A stretch of DNA of 64,000 nucleotides, from positions 496,001 through 560,000 of the forward strand of contig NZ_OX458331.1 in the NCBI RefSeq assembly GCF_949769285.1, in the 5' to 3' direction. Source of the stretch: Anaerococcus sp. Marseille-Q7828 (GTDB taxonomy: Bacteria > Bacillota > Clostridia > Tissierellales > Peptoniphilaceae). The position numbers were made by a program, and so were the translations under genes. Under the pieces are notes generated by a model. That model had not been told where the DNA came from. It saw only the letters and a list, made by a program, of their open reading frames with translations, and did not search any database. Positions 1-8,907 of this stretch are shown here, piece by piece (position 1 is the first letter of the stretch; every line of letters starts with the position of its first letter).

Positions 1-189
1 GGAATCTATGAAGTTGTGCTCTACTATCACTAGAGAAAATAGCCCGTGGGATGTTTTCTCCTCGTAGTAGTCGAGTATTTCTTTTGAGATGTGACCATTT
101 TCATCAGCCTTGGAACTTGCCATTGGTGGCATGATAATCCTATTTTTAAAGTTTATATTTTTCGCTTTTAATTCTTCAAACATTTTCAT
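1..189 (-). CDS. NADH:flavin oxidoreductase (old yellow enzyme family), N-terminal fragment
   Basis: The gene runs off the left edge, so only the first 63 residues are visible. The N-terminus contains FKNRIIMPPMASSKADENGH, typical of the FMN-binding TIM barrel of the old yellow enzyme / 2,4-dienoyl-CoA reductase family, where this loop lies over the flavin. These are cytosolic FMN enzymes that reduce activated C=C bonds with NAD(P)H. I chose the first ATG because AGAGG lies five bases upstream; a second in-frame ATG follows two codons later. It is on the same strand as the disrupted cation transporter and starts just after that gene's stop. The substrate cannot be told from this fragment. Confidence 0.8.
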   Translation of the reverse strand, partial: MKMFEELKAKNINFKNRIIMPPMASSKADENGHISKEILDYYEEKTSHGLFSLVIVEHNFIDS

Positions 190-203
190 ATATACCTCTA
201 ATT

Positions 204-1101
204 TTACCTGTCAGTGTAGTCTACATTTGGGAAAGCTTCTATCTTGTAGGTTGGGAAGTGATTTTTTACATCGCTTACTACTTCTTCTAGAACTTCTAGC
301 CTATCTTCTGCATCTAGGCTTATTATTACATCAAATCTGATTTCCTTGTCGCTTTCATCTACATATAGGCCATGAATGCCGTTGATGTGCTGGTGGGAAA
401 ATACTATTTCTTTTATTTGGTCTTTGATGCTTGTAATGTGGCGGTTTTGGGCGTTGATTGGATAGACGCCTACAGCTGTGAGCATTATTTGGTGCTTATA
501 GTAAACCTCAAGTTGTATGTCTCTGATGATTTCGTCTAGTTCTTCTGCCGTATGAGTTTCTGGAACTCCTATGTCAATTGAGCCATTCCAATCATTGGGA
601 CCGTAATTGTTGAGTACAAGAGCGCTTGCTCCCTCTACACCTGGGAAATTTTCTACTGTTTTGATTACTTCTTGGGCAAGCTCTGGGTCTATTTTCTCTC
701 CTAAAAGTTGCGATATGGTTTTGCTTAACATATCTATGGCAGATTTTATAATGATAATAGATATGATAGCTCCCAAGTATGCTTCTAGGGAAATATCAAA
801 CAAGACAAAAATTCCTGCAGCTAGGAGAATTGACAGTGATACTATAGAGTCAAGTTTGGCATCCTCGCCCGAGTTTATGAGAGAGTCAGACTTGACCTGA
901 TCACCTACCTTTAGGAAATAGTGGGCTATGGCAAGTTTTACTATGACAGATAGGCTAACTATGATAATACTCATGATGCTATATGATGGTTCTATGGGGT
1001 TAAATATTTTCTTTACTGCCTCCACCAGGGATGTTATACCTACATACAAGATGATTACTGATATCACCATAGCGGATAGGTATTCTATCCTACCATAGCC
1101 A
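204..1101 (-). pseudogene. CDF cation-efflux transporter, 3' part (gene split by an IS)
   Basis: This is the C-terminal three quarters of a cation diffusion facilitator (divalent metal/proton antiporter family), cut off from its 5' part by the IS at 1102-2582. The broken frame resumes at YGRIEYLSA, which completes the family motif HPFG-YGRIEY when joined to the other fragment. Four hydrophobic segments follow, then a cytoplasmic domain of the ferredoxin-like CDF type (VEGASALVLNNYG, HGLYVDE). Removing the IS and one copy of the 3-base duplication restores one frame of 383 residues. Such transporters export Zn, Mn, Fe or Co; the metal cannot be told here. The insertion should abolish a full-length product. 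Confidence 0.88.
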
Positions 1102-1140
1102 TGAGCTGAACCCGTAAACACGGAATAATTTAATAATATT

Positions 1141-2012
1141 TTAAGCGGAATGTAATCTATATTCAATAGGTGACATTCCGTTTAATTTTGTCTTTATCCT
1201 GTCTTCGTTGTACCATTTTATATATTTATCTATTTCTTTTCTTAATTGTTCATAATTCTTAAATTCTACACCATAGTACATTTCTTGTTTGAGTATACCA
1301 AAGAAGTTCTCCATTGGTGAATTGTCTAGACAATTCCCTTTTCTTGACATGCTTTGCTTTATGTTTAGCTTCTTAAGCTTGTTAGACCACGAACTATGTT
1401 GGTAATGAAATCCCTGATCTGAGTGTATTACTAGATCTTTTGTATCTTTAAATTTATTAATTGCTTTATTTAACATTCTGTTTGTTAGTTTAATTGTTGG
1501 ATGATTACTTAGTGTATAGCTAATTATCTCGCTGTTATATACATCAAGGATTGGTGATAGGTAAAGTCTTTGCTCATGTCCTTTGATTCTAAATTCTGTT
1601 ACATCTGTTAACCATAGCTGGTTAGGTTTTTTAGCTTTAAAGTTACGGTTTACTATATTAGGAGCTACTTTACCTACTTGTCCTTTGTATGATGAGTATT
1701 TTCTTGATCTAGTTTTAAATTTAGTACATAAGAGTCCTTCTTGTCTCATTATTCTTAATACTCTTTTATGATTTACTATTAAACCTTTATTTCTTAAGAC
1801 TTTACATACTCTTCTGTATCCGTATCTACCTTTACTTGCTTTAACTATCGACTTGATATCTTCTCTGACTTTCTTATCTTTATCTACTGGATTTTCTAAT
1901 TTAATCTTCCATTCATAGTATGAAGATTTAGGGATTTTAGCTACTTTTATCCATTCACTTGCTTTAGTTTCAGGGTATTCTTTAAGAAGATTAAGTATTA
2001 TCTTTGTTTTTT
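1141..2012 (-). CDS. IS150-type transposase OrfB (made by -1 frameshift)
   Basis: DDE integrase of the IS3 family. An HTH_21-like N-terminus (KGRYGYRRVCKVL) precedes the rve core. The catalytic acids are visible in WLTDVTEF, VIHSDQGFHYQ and the downstream Glu in NSPMENFFGIL, so the active site appears complete. The only internal ATG (1749) would remove the N-terminal domain. The frame stays open upstream and overlaps the end of orfA in the -1 register. A run of six A (coding strand, 2007-2012) lies just before the orfA stop, so the protein is probably made as an OrfAB fusion by programmed frameshifting, the usual IS3 arrangement. The start given here marks the likely slip site. Confidence 0.88.
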
Positions 2013-2537
2013 CCTTGCTTCTGCTTCCTCTTCCAGTAGCAAGGCTTGAAACTTTTTTTCGAATAGTATTTGCATTTTTAGATATTTGTTTTCTTCTCTA
2101 AGCCTGATTAATTCTTCTCTTTCAGATTCAGCGATTGGTTTATCATTCTTTGATTTCTTATCTGCTTTAGGCATATCTTTCTTAGGCCTTCCTCTGTTAT
2201 CTTCTAGCCCAGATAAACCACGTTCTCGATATGCTTTCTCCCATCCATATACCATGGACCCATTTACAAGATTGAAGTGCTTGGCGGTTTCTCTAAGCGA
2301 AGTATTATTGATTTGCCTATATTGTATTACAGATAACTTGAATTCACTAGTATATTTATTGTTATTTTGTTTTTTATTTAAGTTATCAAAACCTCCTGAA
2401 TTGTATTTGTTAATCCAATTTTTCATTGTTGCATTAGGAATCTTATATTTTTTAGCAATCATTTTTTGACCACCATACTCTCCTGATAAGTATTCTGATA
2501 CTAGCTTAATTTTAAATTCTTTTGTATATTTTGGCAT
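1998..2537 (-). CDS. IS150-type transposase OrfA (helix-turn-helix subunit)
   Basis: A 179-residue protein with two tandem helix-turn-helix domains (about residues 5-50 and 60-110, each with the EFK...A..Y pattern) followed by a basic stretch and a leucine-zipper-like coiled coil (REELIRLREENKYLKMQILF). OrfA proteins of this class bind the IS ends and dimerise with OrfAB. The last codons contain the six-A run where ribosomes could slip into orfB. The ATG lies 45 bases inside the right end of the element. Confidence 0.9.
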   Translation of the reverse strand: MPKYTKEFKIKLVSEYLSGEYGGQKMIAKKYKIPNATMKNWINKYNSGGFDNLNKKQNNNKYTSEFKLSVIQYRQINNTSLRETAKHFNLVNGSMVYGWEKAYRERGLSGLEDNRGRPKKDMPKADKKSKNDKPIAESEREELIRLREENKYLKMQILFEKKFQALLLEEEAEARKKQR

Positions 2538-2582
2538 GAAAAAACCCCTCCATCCGTATTCCGGATTTTGGGGTGCAGCTCA

Positions 2583-2839
2583 CCAAAGGGGTGCTTGTTG
2601 TCAGCTTCTTTTCCAGCAAGTTTTGTTCCTACAATGGTTATGACAGAACTTCCTGCATCAGACAAGTTGTTTACTGCATCTACTAGTATAGCTATGGAAT
2701 TTGATTTCATACCTATAAATACTTTAAATATTGCAAGGACTGCATTGCCAATAATACCAAAAATACTGGTTTTAATAATTTTGTTTTCTCGTTCTTTTTC
2801 TAATTCATCTAATTTCTTAAAATCTTCAAATCTTTTCAA
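2583..2839 (-). pseudogene. CDF cation-efflux transporter, 5' part (gene split by an IS)
   Basis: Encodes the N-terminus of the transporter continued at 204-1101. It has a charged leader, a first membrane helix (SIFGIIGNAVLAIFKVFIG), the metal-site helix ILVDAVNNLSDAGSS (the D-x3-D pattern of CDF site A), and then KHPFG, where the IS enters. The apparent start is TTG, with only a weak purine-rich stretch (GAAAGTAG) upstream. Transcription from here now runs into the IS and gives about 85 native residues followed by IS-encoded sequence. Confidence 0.85.
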
Positions 2840-2913
2840 TTTAACTACTTTCTATATATCTTATAATTCTTACTCATTAACAAATCTATCTATTTTTGCA
2901 AATAATACTATTC

Positions 2914-3324
2914 CTAACTTATCTCATCTTCTAAGTATCTTTGTCTAAGATTAATAACTTTTCGTTCAATCTCACTTATAGTTTCTTTAAAGAAATCATC
3001 TGACTTTCCTGTAGGATCTTCCAAGCCCCAATCTTCTTTGTATTTACTTTTTATATGTGGGCAGCTTACATTGCAGCCCATAGTGATTACTATGTCGACC
3101 TCTGGGATATCGTCAATAAGTTTTGAGTATTGGTCTTTCGCCATATCTATATCATAAATATCTTTCATCAGCCTAAGGGCATCTGGGTTTAGATTGTCAT
3201 TTTCTATATTGCCAGCTGAATAACTTTCAAATACATCGCCAGCATATTTTTTGCTCAAAGCCTCGGCTATCTGGCTTCTACAGCTATTATGAACACAAAT
3301 ATAAGCCACTTTTACTTTTTCCAT
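2914..3324 (-). CDS. arsC: Arsenate reductase / low-molecular-weight phosphatase family
   Basis: A 136-residue cytosolic protein. The P-loop CVHNSCRS at residues 10-17 is the CX5R(S) anion site of LMW-PTPase-type arsenate reductases. GCNVSCPH near residues 83-90 supplies the further cysteines used in the thiol relay that reduces arsenate to arsenite. DPTG near residue 102 fits the conserved Asp-Pro acid loop. Thioredoxin is the usual electron donor. No arsenite pump or ArsR lies next to it in this window, so it may be a stand-alone resistance gene. Confidence 0.88.
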   Translation of the reverse strand: MEKVKVAYICVHNSCRSQIAEALSKKYAGDVFESYSAGNIENDNLNPDALRLMKDIYDIDMAKDQYSKLIDDIPEVDIVITMGCNVSCPHIKSKYKEDWGLEDPTGKSDDFFKETISEIERKVINLRQRYLEDEIS

Positions 3325-3386
3325 ACAATCCCCCGTTTTTTGCTTTAAGAATATTATACTGTTTTGCTGTGATTAAAATAATGCAC

Positions 3387-3413
3387 AAAAAATAAGCCTA
3401 TCGCTAGGCTTAT
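3387..3413 (-). terminator. Rho-independent terminator after the sialic-acid operon
   Basis: On the minus strand ATAAGCCTA and TAGGCTTAT form a 9-bp stem with a 4-base loop, followed by a run of T. It lies six bases after the rpiR stop and closes the nan operon. Confidence 0.85.
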
Positions 3414-3418
3414 AAGTT

Positions 3419-4243
3419 TTACTTCTCGTAGTTTATGTTGAGGGCTTCTAAGGTGTCGCCGTGGAGTTTTTCTTTTAGGTTTTTGTCTTCGTCTACGAAA
3501 AATGAGTAAAGGAGGTCTACCATTACTGATAAAGGGAATTGGGGGCTTATAACGTTGCCGTAGTTTAGGTGTTTGAGTGATGGGACTAGGACTATTTCGT
3601 CGCAGTAGTCTTTTACTTTGTCCCTATTTTGTGAAGTTATTAGGACCGTTTTGGCCTTTTTCTTGTGGGCTTCTTTTAGAAAATGTAGAACTTCTTCTGT
3701 CTCGCCACTTATGCTAAGGCCAATGATTAGACTATTGGCTGTGTGAAATACTGCTCGCATTTTCATCTGGTCTGTGTCTGTGATGGAGTCAATGTTTACC
3801 CCTATCCTCATGAACCTAAGTTCCATCTCGTTTGCTGCAAGGCCTGATGATCCCTTGCCGCACACGAAGACTTTTTCGCTACTATTAAAATAGTCTATGA
3901 CTCTTTTGATCTGATTTTCGTCTATCAAGGAATAGCTTTTGTTTAGGAGTTCTTGGTAGGTTGTTAGAACTTTGCTTACGTTTTGGGTGATGACTTCTTG
4001 TTTTACTACAAAATTTTGCTTATACTCGTAGATAAATTCCCTATAGCCTCTAAATCCACACTTTTGGGCAAATCTTGATAGGGAGGCTTCGGATACAAAG
4101 AGTTTTTCTGCCAATTTTTTGGCAGCAAAGTCTCCCTTTTTGTTATTGTGGATGAAAAAATCAGCTATATTTTTTTCTACTGGGGTGAAGTTTTCATAAT
4201 TTGATTCTATATTTTCAATAACTGATTTTGTACGGTAGTCTAT
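3419..4243 (-). CDS. RpiR-family regulator of the sialic-acid operon
   Basis: A helix-turn-helix RpiR N-domain (SNYENFTPVEKNIADFF then LFVSEASLSRFAQKCGFRG) is followed by a SIS sugar-isomerase-like sensor domain (VFVCGKGSSGLAANEM, LIIGLSISGETEEV), about 274 residues in all. RpiR proteins sense phosphosugars; with nan genes upstream the likely ligand is ManNAc-6-P or GlcNAc-6-P. The frame opens directly after the nanK stop. TAAGGAGG (4250-4257) overlaps that stop, and the first in-frame codon at correct spacing is ATA at 4243. No ATG, GTG or TTG occurs before the conserved domain; the TTG at 4114 would delete half the HTH. The start is therefore either a rare ATA or a sequence error. Confidence 0.82.
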   Translation of the reverse strand: MDYRTKSVIENIESNYENFTPVEKNIADFFIHNNKKGDFAAKKLAEKLFVSEASLSRFAQKCGFRGYREFIYEYKQNFVVKQEVITQNVSKVLTTYQELLNKSYSLIDENQIKRVIDYFNSSEKVFVCGKGSSGLAANEMELRFMRIGVNIDSITDTDQMKMRAVFHTANSLIIGLSISGETEEVLHFLKEAHKKKAKTVLITSQNRDKVKDYCDEIVLVPSLKHLNYGNVISPQFPLSVMVDLLYSFFVDEDKNLKEKLHGDTLEALNINYEK

Positions 4244-4254
4244 GGCAGGCCTCC

Positions 4255-5139
4255 TTACTTGTTTTCTTTTTTGTAGTTATAAAAGGCACCGAGCATGCCT
4301 GCTGAGTTTTGATGTTGGGCAAATTTGAGGGTGATTTGCTCATAGATTGGCTCTGCTAGATTTTCTCTAAGTTTGCCATCTATTATGTCATATAGGTAGT
4401 CTTCCTGGGCCATAATACCGCCCCCTAGGATTACTGTATCTGGGTTTAGGACATAGGAGATGTTAGCTATACCTATGGCTAGAGCTTGGCACATTTCATC
4501 TATTGCCTTGATGCATATAGGATCGGACTTCTTGGCTAGTTCAAAGATTTTTTTACCATCCCAATCTTCAACACTCTCATTTTTTTCTCTAGCTACATTT
4601 TCTACTAGACTTTTAGCAGAGCCTAGGGATTGGAGAGTGCCATTTTCTATTTTCATATAGCCTACTTCTAGGGCAGAGCCTGATACTCCTTGGTAGACCT
4701 CACCATTTATTACAGCACAGCCACCAATGCCAGTTCCTATGGTTAGGATGAGAGCAATCTTGCTATCCTTGCCTGCTCCTGATGTGTATTCGGCAAGGCC
4801 TGCACATTTGACGTCGTTTTCTACTGAAGAGTTAAGGCCAAATTTTTCCTTGATTGGTTTTTTGAAGTTGATGCCTGTGTAGTCAGGTATGAGCTTTGAT
4901 GCATAGCGGATAGACCCATTTTCCCTGTCGACCATGCCGGCTGTGGATATGACTACACCCTCTATATCTTGATTTTCTGTGTAGTTTTCTATGATTTTTA
5001 GGACCTTTTTTAGAATCTCTGGTCCACCTTTTTGGGCCTGGGTTGGTATTTCGTGGTTTTCAATTATGGTCCCGTCTTCGCTTATTAGACCGTATTTAAT
5101 GAAAGTTCCACCTATGTCTATGCTTATGTATTTTTTCAA
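4255..5139 (-). CDS. nanK: ROK-family N-acetylmannosamine kinase
   Basis: Cytosolic sugar kinase of the ROK family, 294 residues. The ATP phosphate-binding loop DIGGTFIKYG is at the N-terminus, ENDVKCAGLAE holds the catalytic Asp, and GTGIGGCAVINGEVYQG follows. The zinc-binding CxCxxxxC motif of classical ROK kinases is absent; the equivalent region reads SGSALEVGYM, as in other Firmicute ManNAc kinases. I prefer the TTG at 5139 over an upstream ATG at 5196: AAGGAGAGAG lies just before it and the domain begins two residues later, while the longer version would overlap the preceding gene. In the pathway it converts ManNAc to ManNAc-6-P. Confidence 0.82.
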   Translation of the reverse strand: MKKYISIDIGGTFIKYGLISEDGTIIENHEIPTQAQKGGPEILKKVLKIIENYTENQDIEGVVISTAGMVDRENGSIRYASKLIPDYTGINFKKPIKEKFGLNSSVENDVKCAGLAEYTSGAGKDSKIALILTIGTGIGGCAVINGEVYQGVSGSALEVGYMKIENGTLQSLGSAKSLVENVAREKNESVEDWDGKKIFELAKKSDPICIKAIDEMCQALAIGIANISYVLNPDTVILGGGIMAQEDYLYDIIDGKLRENLAEPIYEQITLKFAQHQNSAGMLGAFYNYKKENK

Positions 5140-5192
5140 GTCTCTCTCCTTGTTTTTATAATTGACAAAAAGGCAGATAAATCTGCCCCCTG

Positions 5193-5642
5193 TCAAATTT
5201 TTATTTTAAATATGGCCTTTTTAATCTTCTCTGGCCCGCAAGCTTCTAGGCCTGTCATATGTCCATCGTCTGGATAGCATATGAGAAAATCACCCTCTTC
5301 TAATACTAAAGAAGTCTTGCTTTCTCCTTCTATAGGCAAGAAGTCGTCTTCCTTCACATAAGCTCCTGGCTTCATATTTTCTATGAAGTTTAGGTCGATT
5401 CTTTCTCTTCCTTTTAGGATTATGTGCAAGTCTAGGTAGTCCTTGTGGGCTTCCCAGAATCTATTCTCTGGATTTGTAGTTTCATATTCTACTATATTTA
5501 CAAATAGTTTATCATCTTTTATGTCGTGGCGTCCAGGCTCATATGATTTTAAATCATTGGCCTTGGCGTAGGCAAAGCATTCTTTGATTTTTTCTTCTAG
5601 AAAATTATATTCGTCCAAGTTTGTAATATTTCCAAATATCAT
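5193..5642 (-). CDS. nanQ: YhcH/NanQ family protein (DUF386)
   Basis: A 149-residue cupin-like protein with the family pattern AHKDYLDLHIILKGRERID and a later EEGDFLICYPDDGHMTG, where His and Glu would bind a metal. YhcH/NanQ proteins accompany sialic-acid operons and are reported to help interconvert N-acetylneuraminate anomers. It sits between the transporter (one base away) and the kinase, which supports this role. Cytosolic; no signal peptide. Confidence 0.85.
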   Translation of the reverse strand: MIFGNITNLDEYNFLEEKIKECFAYAKANDLKSYEPGRHDIKDDKLFVNIVEYETTNPENRFWEAHKDYLDLHIILKGRERIDLNFIENMKPGAYVKEDDFLPIEGESKTSLVLEEGDFLICYPDDGHMTGLEACGPEKIKKAIFKIKI

Positions 5643-5643
5643 A

Positions 5644-7158
5644 TTACACTTCCTTATATACTGTTGAATTTGCTGGTGGAGTGAATTTCACCTTTTTAAC
5701 CTTGTTGTAGATGACAGATCCTATAAGGCCTACGACCAATGATACTGCTATTGATATCATTGAGTATGACCAGAATGATACTTTGGCTGGGTCAACAAAG
5801 TATTTGATATATACCATCACACATGAAGCTACTATGAAAGCAAGGCTTGCACCAAATTTGTTGGCAACTTTTGTAAAGGCTCCTAGGATAAATATTCCAA
5901 CCAAGATTCCTAAAACTAGTCCCATAAATCCGTTGAACCATTCGTAAGCTGATTTGACTCCACCATGAGCTAGTAGAATTGATACTACTATGGCAAATAT
6001 ACCTACCACTAGTGAAACTCTTTGGCCTATCTTGGTTTGTTTTTCAAAGGTCATGTCTTTTTTGTTAAAAGTTGATTGGATGTCTAGGGCCCAGCTTGAT
6101 GCAACTGAGTTTAGTCCTGTTGATAGGGTTGATTGGCTGGCTGCATATATGGCTGCTAGTAGGATACCTGTAACTCCTACTGGAAGTTCGTAAGCTATCC
6201 AAGATGCAAAGATTTGGTCTTGTTGGGCACTTGGTGGTAGAGGATTGCCTTGGCTTTGGTAAAAGACATATAGTCCTGTTCCTATTAGGTAAAACACAGT
6301 AGCTATGAACAAGGATAAGCATCCATTTGTTATCATCATTTTTCTAAGTTGTTTGGAGTCATTTGTTGTTGTAAATCTTTGTACTATATCTTGGCTTGAT
6401 ACATAAGATCCTATGGTATTGATACCAGCTCCTACTATTAGTAAAAACACGCTATCTTTTAGGATATTTGGATCAAAGATTGGTTGGTCAACTGCCAAAA
6501 ACTTGTTGTTGGTAAATAATTCGTAGTTGATTGCACCAAGGCCACCATCTATATTGCTTACAAGATAGATTAGTCCAAAAGTTACACCTATTAGAAGAAC
6601 CGAGCCTTGGATGAAGTCTGTCCATAGAACTGATTTTAGTCCACCTGTATATGAATATATTATAGCTATAACGCCCATGATTATAATCAATAGGTCTACA
6701 CTGATGCCCATAAGTTCTGATAGAACCATACAAGGTAGATACATGATAATAGACATTCTACCGATTTGATAGATTATAAACATTATCGCCCCTAGAACTC
6801 TGAGGCCCTTGGATTGGTATCTGATTTCTAGGTATTGGTAAGCTGTATCTATGTCTAGTTTGCTGTAGATAGGTAGGAAATATTTTATAGTAAATGGTAT
6901 AGCTATAAGCATTCCTAGCTGAGCAAACCACATTATCCAAGTGCCAGCATAAGAGTTACCTGCAAGTGATAGGAATGATATTGGGCTTAGTAGGGTAGCA
7001 AAGATAGAAACTGATGTTACCCACCATGGGATTGATCCATCACCTCTGAAGTATTCCTTGCCCTTCATTTCCTTTTTGGAAAAGTGAAGACCAGCAAAGA
7101 GAACTGCTCCAAGATATGCTATAAGTATGATTAAGTCAATAGTTGTAAAACCCTGCAT
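5644..7158 (-). CDS. Sodium:solute symporter, probable sialic-acid importer
   Basis: A 504-residue membrane protein of the SSS family with about 13 hydrophobic helices. Family landmarks are the N-terminal STIDLIILIAYLG-like helix, KGKEYFRGDGSIPWWVTS, and YSYTGGLKSVLWTDFIQG, plus a helix with AAIYAASQSTLSTGLNS that corresponds to the Na-site region. Placed between nanA and nanQ, it is very likely the N-acetylneuraminate/Na+ symporter, as SSS-type NanT/SiaT proteins are in other bacteria. The substrate is inferred from context alone. Confidence 0.83.
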   Translation of the reverse strand: MQGFTTIDLIILIAYLGAVLFAGLHFSKKEMKGKEYFRGDGSIPWWVTSVSIFATLLSPISFLSLAGNSYAGTWIMWFAQLGMLIAIPFTIKYFLPIYSKLDIDTAYQYLEIRYQSKGLRVLGAIMFIIYQIGRMSIIMYLPCMVLSELMGISVDLLIIIMGVIAIIYSYTGGLKSVLWTDFIQGSVLLIGVTFGLIYLVSNIDGGLGAINYELFTNNKFLAVDQPIFDPNILKDSVFLLIVGAGINTIGSYVSSQDIVQRFTTTNDSKQLRKMMITNGCLSLFIATVFYLIGTGLYVFYQSQGNPLPPSAQQDQIFASWIAYELPVGVTGILLAAIYAASQSTLSTGLNSVASSWALDIQSTFNKKDMTFEKQTKIGQRVSLVVGIFAIVVSILLAHGGVKSAYEWFNGFMGLVLGILVGIFILGAFTKVANKFGASLAFIVASCVMVYIKYFVDPAKVSFWSYSMISIAVSLVVGLIGSVIYNKVKKVKFTPPANSTVYKEV

Positions 7159-7169
7159 ATGATATCTCC

Positions 7170-8090
7170 TTATACAATGTATTTCTCACGAGCTTTATTA
7201 ATCATGGCAGCTGCTTCTTTGACTATAGCTTGGTCTGATTCTATAAGTCCGGCTAAAGGTTTTCTTACAGAGCCCAGTTCTAGGCCTTCATTTTCTTTAA
7301 GTATAGCTTTTATAACTGCATACATATTGCCATGGCCTGATACCATCTTGTAGATGATAGCGTTGATGTCATATTGCATCTTGCGTGCTTCTTCTAAGTT
7401 GCCATTTATTAGGTGTTCGTTCATCTTTAGGAATAAATCAGGCATAGCTCCATATGTTCCACCGATTGCACCTTCTGCACCGATTAAGCGACCTGATATA
7501 AATTGTTCATCTGGACCGTTGAAGATAATATAGTCTTCGCCGGCATCTTGTTTGAACATTTGTATGTCTTGAACTGGCATAGATGAGTTTTTCACACCTA
7601 TTACATTAGGATTCTTTCTCATTTCTGCAAATAGGCTTGGTGTAAGTGCAACACCTGCTAGTTGTGGGATGTTGTAGATTACAAAATCTGTGTTTGGAGC
7701 AGCTGATGAAATGTCGTTCCAATATTCTGCTATAGCATATTCTGGAAGTCTAAAATATATTGGAGGTATAGCTGCTATGGCATCTACTCCAAGACTTTCT
7801 GCATGAGCTGCAAGTTCCATAGAATCTTTTGTGTTGTTGCAAGCTACGTGAGCTATAACTGTTAATTTGCCCTTAGCTTCTTCCATGACATTTTCTAAAA
7901 CGATTTTCTTATCTTCAACACTTTGGTAGATACATTCTCCAGAAGAACCGTTAACATATACTCCCTTAACACCTTTTTCGATAAAGTATTTGGTAAGATT
8001 TCTCACTCTTTCTGGGCTGATGTTGCCTTCTTCATCATAGCAAGCATAAAATGCTGGAATTACTCCCTTGTATTTGTCTAAATTTCTCAT
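7170..8090 (-). CDS. nanA: N-acetylneuraminate lyase
   Basis: A 306-residue TIM-barrel aldolase of the DapA/NanA family. GVYVNGSSGE is the carboxylate-binding GSSGE-type loop, FVIYNIP carries the catalytic Tyr, and VIGVKNSS carries the Schiff-base Lys (about residue 165). It cleaves N-acetylneuraminate to ManNAc and pyruvate in the cytosol. The GSSGE loop and the surrounding operon favour lyase over dihydrodipicolinate synthase. Eleven bases separate it from the downstream transporter. Confidence 0.92.
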   Translation of the reverse strand: MRNLDKYKGVIPAFYACYDEEGNISPERVRNLTKYFIEKGVKGVYVNGSSGECIYQSVEDKKIVLENVMEEAKGKLTVIAHVACNNTKDSMELAAHAESLGVDAIAAIPPIYFRLPEYAIAEYWNDISSAAPNTDFVIYNIPQLAGVALTPSLFAEMRKNPNVIGVKNSSMPVQDIQMFKQDAGEDYIIFNGPDEQFISGRLIGAEGAIGGTYGAMPDLFLKMNEHLINGNLEEARKMQYDINAIIYKMVSGHGNMYAVIKAILKENEGLELGSVRKPLAGLIESDQAIVKEAAAMINKAREKYIV

Positions 8091-8109
8091 ATTGTCCTCT
8101 CCTATATAA

Positions 8110-8805
8110 TTATTCTGCTAATTTATCAACGAAATTTTTTGTAATAACTTGTGGTCTAGTTATTATTGAGCCAACAACTACACTATAAGCACCTAGGTCT
8201 ATAACCCTCTTTGCCTTTTCTGGTGTATTGATATTGCCCTCAGCAATGACTCTTGCGTTTACATTTTTGATGATCTCTCTAAGAATAGCAAAATCATCTT
8301 CCTCGATCTTATCTCCCCTAGATTGGTCTGTATATCCAACCAAGGTTGTGCCAACAAAATCAAAACCAAGTTCATCTGCATGGATAGCTTCTTCGACAGT
8401 AGAACAATCAGCCATCAGCAATTGGTCCGGATATTTGTCTCTGATTTCCTTATAAAAATCATCAAGGCTAAGTTCATTTGGTCTAAGGTCTCCTGTAGCG
8501 TCTAGGGCTATGATATCTACATTTGTTGGTATAAGTTCCTCAACTTCAGCCATAGTTGGTGTTATGTATACTTTCGAATCGTCATAGTCTCTTTTAACTA
8601 TGCCTATAATTGGAAGATCCACTTCTTTTTGGATTTCTCTAATATCTTCGCTAGTATTCGCTCTGATGCCACTTGCCCCACCTACTTTGGCAGCCCTTGC
8701 CATCCTTCCCATAATAAATGAAGAATGCAAAGGTTCATCAGCCAAGGCTTGGCAAGAAACAATGAGCTTACCCTTCAAAGATTCAATTTTTTTACTATCG
8801 CTCAT
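8110..8805 (-). CDS. nanE: N-acetylmannosamine-6-phosphate 2-epimerase
   Basis: A 231-residue TIM-barrel epimerase converting ManNAc-6-P to GlcNAc-6-P. Visible family sequences are [16 protein letters not shown] at the N-terminus, GIVKRDY with the catalytic Lys, [21 protein letters not shown], and [13 protein letters not shown] followed by [10 protein letters not shown] in the phosphate-binding half. The frame is open upstream, but I take the ATG at 8805 because GAGGAAGGA immediately precedes it. It is the first gene of the nan operon. Confidence 0.93.
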   Translation of the reverse strand: MSDSKKIESLKGKLIVSCQALADEPLHSSFIMGRMARAAKVGGASGIRANTSEDIREIQKEVDLPIIGIVKRDYDDSKVYITPTMAEVEELIPTNVDIIALDATGDLRPNELSLDDFYKEIRDKYPDQLLMADCSTVEEAIHADELGFDFVGTTLVGYTDQSRGDKIEEDDFAILREIIKNVNARVIAEGNINTPEKAKRVIDLGAYSVVVGSIITRPQVITKNFVDKLAE

Positions 8806-8827
8806 TCCTTCCTCCTCATTTAAGGCA

Positions 8828-8856
8828 ATTATATACCGTCTTGAATATAATTTCAA
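8828..8856 (-). promoter_or_regulatory. Promoter of the nan operon
   Basis: On the minus strand TTGAAA (8851-8856) and TATAAT (8828-8833) are separated by 17 bases and lie just upstream of the nanE ribosome-binding site. This is a good sigma-A type match. Confidence 0.72.
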
Positions 8857-8873
8857 TTTACTTGCCACATTCA

Positions 8874-8885
8874 GAAATTACTTTC
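8874..8885. promoter_or_regulatory. Candidate RpiR operator
   Basis: GAAATTACTTTC is a GAAA-N4-TTTC palindrome located 18 bases upstream of the nan -35 element. RpiR-family sugar regulators often use short A/T-rich palindromes of this type. Assignment to the operon's own RpiR is inference. Confidence 0.4.
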
Positions 8886-8907
8886 AATAAAAGGCAAAAC
8901 AAGATAA

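Larger units (their letters stand above)
1102..2582 (-). mobile_element. IS150-type (IS3 family) insertion sequence, 1481 bp
   Basis: The ends are imperfect inverted repeats: TGAGCTGAACCC begins at 1102, and the other end read inward is TGAGCTGCACCC, with partial similarity continuing to about 24 bases. They start with TG and end with CA as in the IS3 family. The flanking bases CCA at 1099-1101 and CCA at 2583-2585 form a 3-bp target-site duplication. Inside are an orfA with helix-turn-helix domains and a leucine zipper, and an orfB DDE integrase in the -1 frame. Both frames are intact and the duplication is perfect, so the insertion looks recent and the element may still be active. Confidence 0.93.

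Noticed and set aside
1583-1771. Plus-strand frames opposite the IS transposase and other genes
   Set aside because: They lie wholly opposite strong genes, lack ribosome-binding sites and have low-complexity Leu/Ser/Phe-rich products; they are antisense shadows.
2840-2913. A possible promoter or longer N-terminus for the CDF gene
   Set aside because: No ATG in frame and no convincing -35/-10 pair; TTG at 2839 remains the best start.
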